A stretch of DNA of 47,653 nt, from assembly GCA_016934935.1 (NCBI GenBank), contig JAFGRW010000103.1, positions 1 to 47,653 on the forward strand. The letters run 5' to 3'. The number at the start of each line of letters is the position of its first letter. Within the stretch, counting starts at the first letter, position 1. Below are positions 16,798 through 25,372 of this stretch, in pieces. Both the position numbers and the translations under genes were made by a program. Source of the DNA: Spirochaetota bacterium (GTDB lineage: Bacteria > Spirochaetota > UBA4802 > JAFGJZ01). Below the pieces are notes generated by a model, which did no database searches, was not told the origin of the DNA, and saw nothing but the letters and a program-made list of their open reading frames with translations.

Positions 16798-18271
16798 GAA
16801 CAGGTCAACCGGCATAACGATACTTGTAATTGACGATAATATTGAATACTTGGAAGCTACCTGTAAACTGATTGAACGTGAAGGTCATACTGTTATATCA
16901 TGTTCTAATCCGGAAGAGGCGCTTGAACTTTGCAAGAGTAAATTTTTTGATCTTATTCTTGTAGATTTTTATATGCCTCAAATGACCGGTGAAGAATTTG
17001 TTGTTAAATTAAGACTTTTCAATACCCTTGTTCAGGTGATACTTCAAACAGGTTACGCGAGCGAACAGCCGCCACGTGAGATGCTAAAAAAACTGGATAT
17101 TCAGGGCTATGTGGACAAGAGCGAAGGCCCTGACAAACTGTTACTTTGGGTCGATGTAGGAATATCCGCCGCAAAGACAACACAATTTTTATATAAGAGT
17201 CGCGAAAGTCTGAAATACATTTTAAATGTTACTCCGGATCTTCACAAGATACAATCGCTTGATGAGTTATTAAAGGGCATTCTGATACAGATAATGGGTC
17301 TGTTGGGTGTTGTCAGTTCTTTTCTTGCCGTTTTTAAAAATAATAAAATTCCATTTCATAAGGAAGAAAAATCAGACAATAACGGTTTCATAACCATGAT
17401 TCAGAATGAGGATGTCTTCTATGTGCAGGCTGCAACCGGCCGATTTAGAGAGAAGCAGCCTGTTAATACTCTGCTCAACAGTGAGGAGTACTCTTTTTTG
17501 ATCAAAACCATTCATGAATCAAAAATCGTAGTTGATGAAAGCAAAACATATGTACCTCTCTATGTGGGAGACCAGGTTCTTGGTGCCATTTATATGGAAC
17601 AGCCTATTGAATCGGAACAGGATATAAATCTGTTAAACATATTCGCCAACCAGGCAGCCGTAGCGATACATAACTCACAGCTGTATAAATTCGCGACCGT
17701 TGACCCGCTTACCGGTGTTTTTATGCGCGGTTATATAATGCAATGTTTTTTGCGAGAGTTGCGTCAGGCCTTTAGAAATAAAACTGAATATACACTGCTT
17801 ATAATCGATCTTGATGACCTTAAAAAGATTAATGATGAACATGGGCATGTTGCAGGAGATAAGGCTTTAAAGTTAATGGGAGACTGTTTGAAAGATAGCA
17901 CGCGTCAAACAGATTATGTTGGCCGTTACGGAGGAGATGAATTTTTGGTTATACTTCCCAAACCCGGGGAAGAGGGTACAGGGCAGGTTTTAGACAGGAT
18001 ATATAATTACCTTAAAAAAAAGAGATTTACCATAAACAATACCGCAATCGGAATTAGCTGTTCTATAGGCGCTTTAATGATACCAGCACCAGAAGACGAA
18101 AGTATAGCAGTATCCGTACCAATACCCCAGTTTTATTACGAGAAAGCTGCTGAACGTTTTATAAAGGAAGCGGATGCTGCCCTTTATATAGCAAAGAAAG
18201 AGGGCAAAGGAAAGTATATGTTCGCGGAATCGACTGCCAGTTGGCCGCGTGAAGCCTATCCAGATGAATGA
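16778..18271 (+). CDS. response regulator with GAF and diguanylate cyclase (GGDEF) domains
   Basis: This 497-residue response regulator makes cyclic di-GMP when phosphorylated. The receiver domain spans about residues 13-130, with acidic residues D19/D20 and phospho-acceptor D63 in LILVDFYMP. A GAF-like domain spans about 150-300. The GGDEF domain covers about 305-480, with an intact active-site motif GGDEF at 385-389. An RxxD inhibition site is at R376-D379, five residues before it, so product feedback is likely. GGAGG supports the ATG start, which lies inside the end of the kinase gene. The pair forms a complete two-component system linking a cytoplasmic LacI-type ligand to second-messenger signalling, possibly motility. 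Confidence 0.93.
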   Translation: MARKLTKNRSTGITILVIDDNIEYLEATCKLIEREGHTVISCSNPEEALELCKSKFFDLILVDFYMPQMTGEEFVVKLRLFNTLVQVILQTGYASEQPPREMLKKLDIQGYVDKSEGPDKLLLWVDVGISAAKTTQFLYKSRESLKYILNVTPDLHKIQSLDELLKGILIQIMGLLGVVSSFLAVFKNNKIPFHKEEKSDNNGFITMIQNEDVFYVQAATGRFREKQPVNTLLNSEEYSFLIKTIHESKIVVDESKTYVPLYVGDQVLGAIYMEQPIESEQDINLLNIFANQAAVAIHNSQLYKFATVDPLTGVFMRGYIMQCFLRELRQAFRNKTEYTLLIIDLDDLKKINDEHGHVAGDKALKLMGDCLKDSTRQTDYVGRYGGDEFLVILPKPGEEGTGQVLDRIYNYLKKKRFTINNTAIGISCSIGALMIPAPEDESIAVSVPIPQFYYEKAAERFIKEADAALYIAKKEGKGKYMFAESTASWPREAYPDE

Positions 18272-18380
18272 CTCTTGTGATTAGTTGTTCTCAAATTTAA
18301 TTTTTATAATTTTCTTGTGCTGGACGGTCGTCACGCGCAATATGATTATAAAAATGTCAGCAAGAGTCGAGGGGTGGGCT

Positions 18381-19046
18381 TTGTTCAAAAAAGGAATTTT
18401 TTTTAAAGGATTTATAACCGGTATGCTTTTGCAACTGGCCATTGGGCCGGTATTTGTTTTTATCATTAATATTACACTACAAAACGGATTATTAAATGGG
18501 CTCGCGGCTGTAGCCGCAGTAACAGTTGTTGATTATTTATATATCGTAATGTCAATAATAGGTATTGGCGCTTTACTTGAAAAACCCGGGCTTAAAAAAA
18601 TAATGCTTGTTGTCAGCTCAATCGTTCTGATTGTTTTCGGAGTGCTGCTTGTTAATAAAGGTATTAATTTTGTTTTAAAAGAAACGTCTGTTATCGTTTT
18701 GGAAAGTTATTTTAAAAGTTTTGCCACAGTTTTTATTCTAACCATATCAAGTCCCTTAACGATTGTTTTTTGGACTGGTCTGTTTGGCAACAAGGCTATT
18801 GAATATAAACTTGATAAAAAGGGGCTTCTTGTTTTTGGGGCGGCAGCGGGTTTGGCAACAGCGGTATTTATGGGAACAAGCGTTATTGTTTTATCAACAA
18901 TAAAAGTTGTTTTGCCATTGCTTGTCTTTAAGGTTCTTAATATTTTTGCGGGTTTGGTGCTTATCTCATTTGGAATTATGAGACTCGTGCCCTCAAAAAT
19001 TAAAAATAGTGTTAATCCGGATTTGTCTCCGGATATTGATATGTAA
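18381..19046 (+). CDS. LysE/RhtB-type transporter
   Basis: This is a probable exporter of amino acids or similar small molecules in the inner membrane. The product has about six hydrophobic segments. The N-terminal motif FFKGFITGMLLQLAIGPVFVFIIN matches the GxxxGxxPGP-type start of LysE/RhtB proteins. I place the start at TTG 18381, giving 221 residues, because GAGGGG (18369-18374) sits six bases before it and the result matches the family's usual N-terminus. In-frame starts at 18285, 18342 and 18354 would add residues that look non-native. It ends in a shared terminator with the convergent acetate kinase. The substrate is unknown. Confidence 0.8.
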   Translation: MFKKGIFFKGFITGMLLQLAIGPVFVFIINITLQNGLLNGLAAVAAVTVVDYLYIVMSIIGIGALLEKPGLKKIMLVVSSIVLIVFGVLLVNKGINFVLKETSVIVLESYFKSFATVFILTISSPLTIVFWTGLFGNKAIEYKLDKKGLLVFGAAAGLATAVFMGTSVIVLSTIKVVLPLLVFKVLNIFAGLVLISFGIMRLVPSKIKNSVNPDLSPDIDM

Positions 19047-19081
19047 CCGCCAATAACTGATACAATAATTATCAGCGGTTA
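19044..19081. terminator. bidirectional terminator between lysE-type gene and ackA
   Basis: Arms TAACCGC (19044-19050) and GCGGTTA (19075-19081) pair, with an inner stem TGATA/TATCA. The left arm includes the stop codon of the transporter gene. T-rich sequence follows on the plus strand. Confidence 0.6.
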
Positions 19082-19093
19082 TAATTTTAGACC

Positions 19094-20347
19094 TTAGCTT
19101 TGAAACGAGGAAAGCTCTTCGTTAAAAACAAGCTTGTAGGTGTCTACAGCTATCTGAAGTTCTTCGTTTGTGGGTATTGTCAGAATTACGGCCTGTGAGT
19201 AGTCGGATGATATGATTCCCTCGCCACCCTTGGGTATGCTGTTGTTTTTATCCTTATCCAGAACTATACCGATATTTTCCAGCCGCTGACATATCTGCTC
19301 ACGTATGTCGGCGTTGTTTTCGCCAATACCACCTGTAAAAACAATGGCGTCCACCTTTACCAGATTCGCGGCATACGATCCGATATATTTCCTTATTTTG
19401 TAGGTATAGACTTCCAGTGTTTCGATGGCCTGCTGATTACCTTTGCGGGCGGCTTCCTTAAGATCACGCATATCGCTTGAAACTTCTGATACTCCCATCA
19501 TGCCGCTTTTCTTGTTTAGCATTTCGCTTAGCTCGGCCGAAGAAAATCCTCTGTCCATAAGAAAAAGCAGAATGGAAGGATCAAGGTCGCCTGACCGTGT
19601 GCCCATCATAACGCCTTCAAGAGGCGTAAATCCCATTGATGTGTCTACGGAACGCCCGCGCTCTATTGCGGTTATAGATGCACCGTTTCCAAGGTGACAG
19701 GTTATAAGGTTGGTGTTAACGCTTGATCTGTAAAGCAGATCAAGAGCCCGGTTGGCAACATAACGATGACTTGTTCCGTGAAATCCGTATCGGCGAATTT
19801 TGTATTTTCTGTACAGTTCGCGTGGTATTCCGTAAAGGTATGCTGCGGGCGGCATGGTCTGATGAAAGGCTGTATCAAATACGGCAACGTTATGTATTCC
19901 TTTAAACTGATTCTGTGCTTCAATTATTCCTGTAAGATTGGCCGGGTTATGCAGAGGAGCGAGTTCCGAATACTCTTCTATAGCTTTAAGTACGGATTCA
20001 TCAATTACTACCGATTCTGAATAACTTTCTCCACCGTGAACAACCCGGTGGCCGATTGCTGTGATATCAGATATATTTTTTATTATGCCTTTTTCGATGT
20101 CAGTTAGTGCTTCAACAACATATTTAAATGCGGTTTTGTGGTCAGGAACGGGAGTATCTTTTGTGTACACTCCGTTTTCAGCTTTCTGTTCAATATTTCC
20201 CGTTTCCATGCCAATTCTCTCGACTTTACCTTTCCCACGGCTTATCATTTGCGGCATATCGTAAACTTCATATTTAAGAGAACTGCTTCCGCAGTTTATG
20301 ACCAGTACTAACGCTTCTGTTTTCTGTGATTGTTCACCACTATTCAT
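19094..20347 (-). CDS. ackA: acetate kinase
   Basis: AckA interconverts acetyl phosphate plus ADP with acetate plus ATP, the energy-yielding step of acetate fermentation. The 417-residue product shows the family motifs in order: VINCGSSSLKYEVYD near the N-terminus (phosphate/ATP loop), GHRVVHGGE, FDTAFHQTMP, HLGNGASITAI and GIGENN. ATG at 20347 is chosen because GGAG lies seven bases upstream; a TTG four codons further out belongs to that ribosome binding site. No phosphotransacetylase gene is in the window. It is divergent from the hydrogenase-maturation operon, so acetate and H2 metabolism may be co-regulated from the intergenic region. Confidence 0.97.
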   Translation of the reverse strand: MNSGEQSQKTEALVLVINCGSSSLKYEVYDMPQMISRGKGKVERIGMETGNIEQKAENGVYTKDTPVPDHKTAFKYVVEALTDIEKGIIKNISDITAIGHRVVHGGESYSESVVIDESVLKAIEEYSELAPLHNPANLTGIIEAQNQFKGIHNVAVFDTAFHQTMPPAAYLYGIPRELYRKYKIRRYGFHGTSHRYVANRALDLLYRSSVNTNLITCHLGNGASITAIERGRSVDTSMGFTPLEGVMMGTRSGDLDPSILLFLMDRGFSSAELSEMLNKKSGMMGVSEVSSDMRDLKEAARKGNQQAIETLEVYTYKIRKYIGSYAANLVKVDAIVFTGGIGENNADIREQICQRLENIGIVLDKDKNNSIPKGGEGIISSDYSQAVILTIPTNEELQIAVDTYKLVFNEELSSFQS

Positions 20348-20551
20348 TATAAACTCCAAAAAATATATTAAATTGTATAGATAAATTAAATTTTAATAAT
20401 AACTATCTAATCCTTATAATTCAAATAGGCTCTTTTTGCAACAATAAATTTCACAACTTTTGAATGCGCGTCCATGAAACCGGTGGCATTTGTAAAGTGC
20501 AGGTAAAACTTTTAACAGAGTGTCTGATAAACAGGGTTTTTCTTTTGCAAA

Positions 20552-20565
20552 TTGATTAAAGTCAA
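20552..20565 (+). promoter_or_regulatory. FNR/CRP-family box upstream of hydG
   Basis: TTGATTAAAGTCAA differs from the FNR consensus TTGAT-N4-ATCAA at one position. It lies about 70 bases before the hydG start, a normal activator distance, in the region between divergent ackA and hydG. Anaerobic control of hydrogenase maturation would fit. Confidence 0.5.
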
Positions 20566-20571
20566 TACAAT

Positions 20572-20592
20572 GTCTATCATTGAATGATAGAC
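20572..20592 (+). promoter_or_regulatory. perfect palindromic operator upstream of hydG
   Basis: Arms GTCTATCATT (20572-20581) and AATGATAGAC (20583-20592) are perfect inverted copies around one central G. The site is 40 bases before the hydG start codon and just downstream of the FNR-like box. No T-tract follows, so it is better read as a repressor or regulator site than as a terminator. Confidence 0.6.
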
Positions 20593-20631
20593 TATCTGCT
20601 GTTGGAAATAAAATTACTTATGGAGACGGGT

Positions 20632-21803
20632 ATGTCTATAATTAACGTGCAAAGTATTGATGAAATTCTGAAAACAGAAAAATGTGAAAATGACAGACTT
20701 AAGGACATCTTCTCAAAGGCAAAAGAATTAAAAGGGCTTTCCGCAAATGAAGTAGCATGTCTGACTTTGATAAACGATGCGGAAATGCTTGAAGAGCTGT
20801 TCGCAACTGCTCAGTATATTAAAAATTCAATTTATGGAAGAAGACTGGTTCTTTTTGCCCCTCTTTATATATCCAATCTCTGTGCCAACGAATGTCTTTA
20901 CTGTGCTTTCAGGGCAGGTAATAAATCTGTTCATCGCCGGGTGCTTAGCCAGTCAGAAATTGCCAATGAGATAAAAATTCTTGAGGAGCAGGGGCATAAG
21001 CGGGTTTTGCTCGTTGCTGGAGAGTCTTACCCTGAAGAAGGTTTTAAATACGTTCTTGACTCTATTGAAACGATTTATAAAACAAAGAATGGCCACAATG
21101 AAATAAGGCGCGTTAATGTAAATATTGCTCCTTTGAGCGTTGACCAGTTTAAGCAGCTTAAAAAATCGGCTATTGGTACATATCAGCTTTTTCAGGAGAC
21201 CTATGACAGGGATGTTTACAGTAAAGTTCATACAGCCGGAAAAAAGAGTGATTATGAATGGCGGTTAACTGCTATGGATCGAGCCATGGAAGCCGGAATT
21301 GATGATGTGGGCATTGGGGTTCTTTTTGGACTGGCTGACTGGCGTTTTGAGACTCTTGCTCTTATGCAGCATATTAATCATCTGGACAGCAAGTTTGGAG
21401 TAGGCCCGCATACCATAAGTGTTCCCCGTCTTGAGCCTGCAACCGGATCTGAAATTTCTGTGCATCCGCCTGTTCCAGTGGATGATATAACATTTAAAAA
21501 GATAGTTGCGATATTACCCGTCTTGGTTATATTCCTTCGTTTTGCACGGGTTGTTACCGTTTAGGACGAACAGGCGGTGACTTTATGGATTTAGCCAAAC
21601 CTGGTCTTATACGCCATCATTGCGATCCGAATGCTGTATCTACTTTTCAGGAGTATCTTAACGATTATGCTTTGCCCGAAACAAAAACGAGTGGCGAAGC
21701 TCTTATTAAGAAAGTTATTGACGAGATGGAGCAGAAACCGCGGGATTTAAGTATTAAGATGGTTGATGATGTCAAGAGCGGAAAGCGTGATGTCTTTTGT
21801 TAG
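20632..21803 (+). pseudogene. hydG: [FeFe]-hydrogenase maturase HydG, broken by an internal deletion
   Basis: HydG is the radical-SAM tyrosine lyase that makes CO and cyanide for the [FeFe]-hydrogenase H-cluster. The first frame (20632-21564) contains the CX3CX2C cluster motif C84-C88-C91 and runs normally to FKKIVA. It then switches to a short nonsense tail and a stop. The real C-terminal part continues in another frame from 21510: DITRLGYIPSFC, the second cluster motif CTGCYRLGRTGGDFM, then AKPGLIRHHCDPNAV and a normal end at 21803. Compared with the ~470-residue family, about 70 residues are missing between FKKIVA and the DxxxxGYIPSFC segment. Loss of part of the barrel should inactivate the enzyme. 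The start has GGAG upstream. Aspartase-like and hydF genes follow. Confidence 0.88.
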
Positions 21804-21844
21804 TTGTAATAAATGGTTTTTCTAAAATAGGTCCGGGGCAGGGT

Positions 21845-23239
21845 ATGGAAAAAAATTACAGGACAGAATCAGATTCTTTAGGCTCGGTTGAAATTTCAGC
21901 GGATTCATTGTTCGGCATAAACACGATGCGGGCACTTAAGAATTTTCCATTCAAGTCGCGCCCTGCACCTGAATCCCTGATTCGAGCCTATGGTACCGTT
22001 AAATACGCGGCTCTTTTAATGTGCCGTGATCTTGATGTGTGGGATAATTATAAAGCAGAATCGCTTATTAATGCCGCTCGCGAGATGTCGCAAGGTGAAC
22101 TCTCATCATGGATTGTTACCGATATGATGCAGGGTGGTGCCGGAACTTCTTTAAATATGAATGTGAACGAGGTGATTGCCAACCGGGCGCTTATACTAAT
22201 GGGTAAATGCGCCGGTGACTACTCTGCTGTTTCTCCGACAGATGACGTAAACCGCTTTCAGTCGACCAACGATACTTTTCCTACCGCGCTTCGTCTGGCA
22301 CTGATTAACTGTTTGCGCAGTCTTGAAAGTTCCGTTTCAGGTTTGCAGCAATCTTTCGAGAATAAAGAAAAGGAGTTCGCCAGGATTGTTAAACTGGGCC
22401 GAACAGAACTGCGAGAAGCCGTGCTTACTACACTGGGGCGGGAAATGGGTACATATGCTGAGGCTTTTGGCCGTGATCGCTGGAGGCTTTATAAATGTGA
22501 AGAGCGGCTTCGAGTTGTAAATCTTGGAGGTACTGCGATAGGTACTGGACTGGGTGCACCGCGGGAGTATATTTTTGGTGTTGTTACCAAATTGCGCGAT
22601 CTGACAGGAATAGGTTTCGCGCGAGCAGAGAATCTTCAGGAGGCAACCAGTAACACGGATGTTTTTGCCGAGGTGAGTGGAATTTTAAAAGCCTGCGCGG
22701 TTAATCTGTTAAAGACAGCCGGTGATTTGCGGCTTTTATCCGGTCCGTTAGGTGAAATAAATCTTGTTCCTGTTCAGGCAGGGTCTTCCATTATGCCGGG
22801 GAAATATAATCCCGTTATTGCGGAAAGTGTGTCCCAGGCGGCATATCAGGTTATGTCTAACGATAGCACTGTAACTCATCTTTGTGCTGCGGGAAACCTT
22901 GAACTGAACGCGTTTATGCCTCTTTTGGCTCATAACATGCTGGATTCTGCGGAGCTGCTCACAGAATCGTGCAAAATGTTGGCTTTGTGTGTAGAGGGCA
23001 TAAGTGCAAACGAGCAGGTATGTCAAGGCCAGGTCGAAAACTCGACCGCCGTGGTTACAGCTCTTGTGTCGGCACTTGGCTATGACACTTGCAGCAAAAT
23101 AGCCCAAAAATCGGCTGAAAGCGGTAAGTCAATAAGAGATGTATCGGTCGGAGAAGGTTATTTGAGCGGTGGTGAATTTGACAGGTTAGTATCTTTTGAG
23201 GCTGTATGCCGGCTTGGCAGCAAAATTGAAAATATTTGA
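21845..23239 (+). CDS. aspartate ammonia-lyase-like protein of the hydrogenase maturation operon
   Basis: The 464-residue product belongs to the aspartase/fumarase superfamily. Visible motifs are GAGTSLNMNVNEVIANRA, STNDTFPTALRL and the catalytic loop GSSIMPGKYNP. The family's aspartases turn aspartate into fumarate and ammonia. An aspartase-like gene lying between hydG and hydF is a pattern I recall from other hydrogenase maturation clusters, where its purpose (perhaps ammonia supply) is not settled. I place the start at ATG 21845, 42 bases after the hydG stop, preceded by a G-rich stretch. Two substitutions near the catalytic region (GRTELREAVLTT for the usual GRTQLQDAVPMT) suggest a divergent subfamily, so the exact substrate is uncertain. 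Confidence 0.85.
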   Translation: MEKNYRTESDSLGSVEISADSLFGINTMRALKNFPFKSRPAPESLIRAYGTVKYAALLMCRDLDVWDNYKAESLINAAREMSQGELSSWIVTDMMQGGAGTSLNMNVNEVIANRALILMGKCAGDYSAVSPTDDVNRFQSTNDTFPTALRLALINCLRSLESSVSGLQQSFENKEKEFARIVKLGRTELREAVLTTLGREMGTYAEAFGRDRWRLYKCEERLRVVNLGGTAIGTGLGAPREYIFGVVTKLRDLTGIGFARAENLQEATSNTDVFAEVSGILKACAVNLLKTAGDLRLLSGPLGEINLVPVQAGSSIMPGKYNPVIAESVSQAAYQVMSNDSTVTHLCAAGNLELNAFMPLLAHNMLDSAELLTESCKMLALCVEGISANEQVCQGQVENSTAVVTALVSALGYDTCSKIAQKSAESGKSIRDVSVGEGYLSGGEFDRLVSFEAVCRLGSKIENI

Positions 23240-23250
23240 AGGTTTGAGTA

Positions 23251-24471
23251 ATGCAAAACACACCGAAAGGTAGCAGATTACATATTGGAATATTCGGAAG
23301 AAGAAATGTAGGCAAGAGCAGCCTTCTTAACCTGATTGTCCGGCAGCAGGTCTCGATAGTATCAGATTTTGCCGGAACTACAACCGACCCTGTAGAAAAA
23401 CCTATGGAACTATTGCCGTTAGGCCCGGTGTTGTTTATTGATACCGCGGGAATTGACGATATTGGTGAACTAGGAGATCTGAGAGTTAAAAAAACCACAC
23501 AGGTTTTCAGGCGAACAGATCTGGCTGTTATTGTTACCGATGGAACCTGGGGAGATTTTGAAGACAGAATTTGTCAGGAGTGCGGGAAGTATGCCATTCC
23601 ATTTATTGTTGTGTTTAATAAAAGCGACGAGGTTAAGCCGCACAACTCCCTGACTGCAAAACTGACGGAAGATAAAATTGCGTTTGTACATACTTCGGCG
23701 CTGAATAATAGCGGGATTACGGACTTCAGACAGGCGCTGCTTGATAACGCGCCTCCCGGGTTTCTGAATAATCCGCAAATAATTGGAGATCTTGTTAAGC
23801 CGGGAGAAACTGTACTGCTTGTTGTTCCGATAGACAAGGAGGCGCCAAAGGGCAGACTTATTCTGCCGCAGGTACAGACGATCCGTGATCTGCTGGATAG
23901 TGATGCAATTTGTGTAGTAGCCAAAGAGAGGGAACTTAAAGCAGCTATTGATAATCTTAAAATGCCGCCAAAACTGGTTGTTACCGATTCACAGGCTTTT
24001 TTAAAAGTAGACGCTGATACTCCTGAAGATATTCTATTAACCAGTTTTTCTATACTTTTTTCCAGATATAAAGGGGATCTCGCAATACAGACACAAGGGG
24101 CTCTTGCTGTCGATAATCTTAAACCCGGTGACCGTGTGCTGATTGCGGAGGCATGCTCGCACCACCCCATTACCGATGATATAGGTACTGTAAAGATTCC
24201 CCGCTGGCTTAATCAGTATGTCGGGGGTGAACTGGATTTTTCAAATATGCAGGGACGTGATTTTCCGGAAGATTTATCAGAGTTTAAACTGGTCATTCAT
24301 TGCGGTGCGTGCATGTGGAACCGGCGCGAGATGCTTTCCAGAATGCTGCAGTGCAAAGAGGCCGGAGTACCAATCACAAACTATGGCCTGGTTATTGCTT
24401 ATAGCCTTGGAATATTCAAGCGCGCGCTTCAGCCGTTTCCCGAAGCGCTGGAAGTTTTCCTTAACAGGTAA
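23251..24471 (+). CDS. hydF: [FeFe]-hydrogenase maturation GTPase HydF
   Basis: HydF is the scaffold GTPase on which the [2Fe] subcluster is assembled before transfer to hydrogenase HydA. The 406-residue product has an N-terminal G domain with P-loop GRRNVGKSS near residues 15-23, the switch motif DFAGTTTDP, DTAG, and NKSD. A dimerisation region follows. The C-terminal cluster-binding motif is CSH near 301 and HCGAC near 350, fitting the CxH-X46-53-HCxxC pattern of the family. GAAGG upstream supports the start, 11 bases after the aspartase-like gene. It appears fully intact, unlike hydG. hydE is not in the window. Confidence 0.96.
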   Translation: MQNTPKGSRLHIGIFGRRNVGKSSLLNLIVRQQVSIVSDFAGTTTDPVEKPMELLPLGPVLFIDTAGIDDIGELGDLRVKKTTQVFRRTDLAVIVTDGTWGDFEDRICQECGKYAIPFIVVFNKSDEVKPHNSLTAKLTEDKIAFVHTSALNNSGITDFRQALLDNAPPGFLNNPQIIGDLVKPGETVLLVVPIDKEAPKGRLILPQVQTIRDLLDSDAICVVAKERELKAAIDNLKMPPKLVVTDSQAFLKVDADTPEDILLTSFSILFSRYKGDLAIQTQGALAVDNLKPGDRVLIAEACSHHPITDDIGTVKIPRWLNQYVGGELDFSNMQGRDFPEDLSEFKLVIHCGACMWNRREMLSRMLQCKEAGVPITNYGLVIAYSLGIFKRALQPFPEALEVFLNR

Positions 24472-24493
24472 TAACAACCGTCAGAATTTTATG

Positions 24494-24532
24494 CTTGCCG
24501 GGTTTTAAGGCAGCCATATTTTATATGGCAAG
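24494..24532. terminator. possible hairpin between convergent hydF and flagellar gene
   Basis: GCCATA (24513-24518) and TATGGC (24524-24529) form a tight hairpin. An alternative outer pairing CTTGCC (24494-24499) with GGCAAG (24527-24532) competes with it. No T-tract follows, so the terminator role is only suggested by position. Confidence 0.35.
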
Positions 24533-24541
24533 TACCATGCT

Positions 24542-25372
24542 TTATCTGCCTACTTCGCTGATAAGTTTTCCCAGTGTCTGATCGGCAGTCTGAATGCTCT
24601 TCTGGTTAGCTTCGTAACTTCGCTGTACTTCTATCATGTCTACCATACCGCGAACTACGTTTACGTTTGATTTTTCCAGAAAACCCTGATGTATCTTGAG
24701 ATTAAGAGGAGGTAACGCCGGACCGGACTCTTCGGTTTCACGGTACATCGATGTTCCCTCTTTCTTGAGATGACGTTTGTACTCGAAGTCGGCAATTTTA
24801 AGTTTATCGATAACAACCTGATCCTGCCACTCGTTTTCGTTTTGACCTACGACAGGTTCTTCAAGAAGGTCACGGTTAACAACAATTTCGCCGTTTTCGC
24901 GCACTACAAAGTTATGTTTTTGTATTCTTATGATTCCGTTTTCGCCCATAACAGGGTTTCCATTATGGGTCATCAGAATACCTTCGTCATTAATTGTAAA
25001 GGATCCGTTGCGAATATATCGTTCACCCTTTTCGGTCATAACAGTAAAAAATCCTTCACCTTCAAGGGCCAGGTCAAACTGGTTTTCGGTTCGCTGAAGT
25101 GATCCCTGTTCAAACTGGGTAAAAACCTCGTTCACCTCTACGCCGGTGCCAAGTTTTCCTACATAGGGCATGGAGTCATATGATCCGGTTGGTACAATAC
25201 CTACGCCGTCATCGTTGATTCTGCGGATTATCATGTCTGGAAAAGCCTTGAAGATTGTTGTATCTTTCTTAAAAGCCGTTTTGTCGACATTCGCAAGGTT
25301 GTTGGCAGTTACATCCATCTTTGCCTGTTGCGATATCATTCCGCTTGCGCCGGTATAAATTCCTCTGATCAT
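24542..25372 (-). CDS. flagellar basal-body rod protein, FlgG/FlgF type
   Basis: This is a structural protein of the flagellar rod or hook base. The 276-residue product starts with the conserved helix [37 protein letters not shown]. It has the central EGEGFFTV segment and ends in the matching C-terminal helix [29 protein letters not shown], both features of the family. It resembles the FlhO/FlgF-type proteins of spirochaetes; whether it is distal rod FlgG or proximal FlgF cannot be settled by eye. The start codon follows the murA stop with no gap, and its ribosome binding site GGAGG lies inside the end of murA, so translation is coupled. It is the only flagellar gene in the window. Confidence 0.9.
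   Translation of the reverse strand: MIRGIYTGASGMISQQAKMDVTANNLANVDKTAFKKDTTIFKAFPDMIIRRINDDGVGIVPTGSYDSMPYVGKLGTGVEVNEVFTQFEQGSLQRTENQFDLALEGEGFFTVMTEKGERYIRNGSFTINDEGILMTHNGNPVMGENGIIRIQKHNFVVRENGEIVVNRDLLEEPVVGQNENEWQDQVVIDKLKIADFEYKRHLKKEGTSMYRETEESGPALPPLNLKIHQGFLEKSNVNVVRGMVDMIEVQRSYEANQKSIQTADQTLGKLISEVGR

Noticed and set aside
23574..24170. 198-codon minus-strand frame within hydF
   Set aside because: It is antisense to a well supported gene, and its serine-rich composition is typical of a shadow frame.
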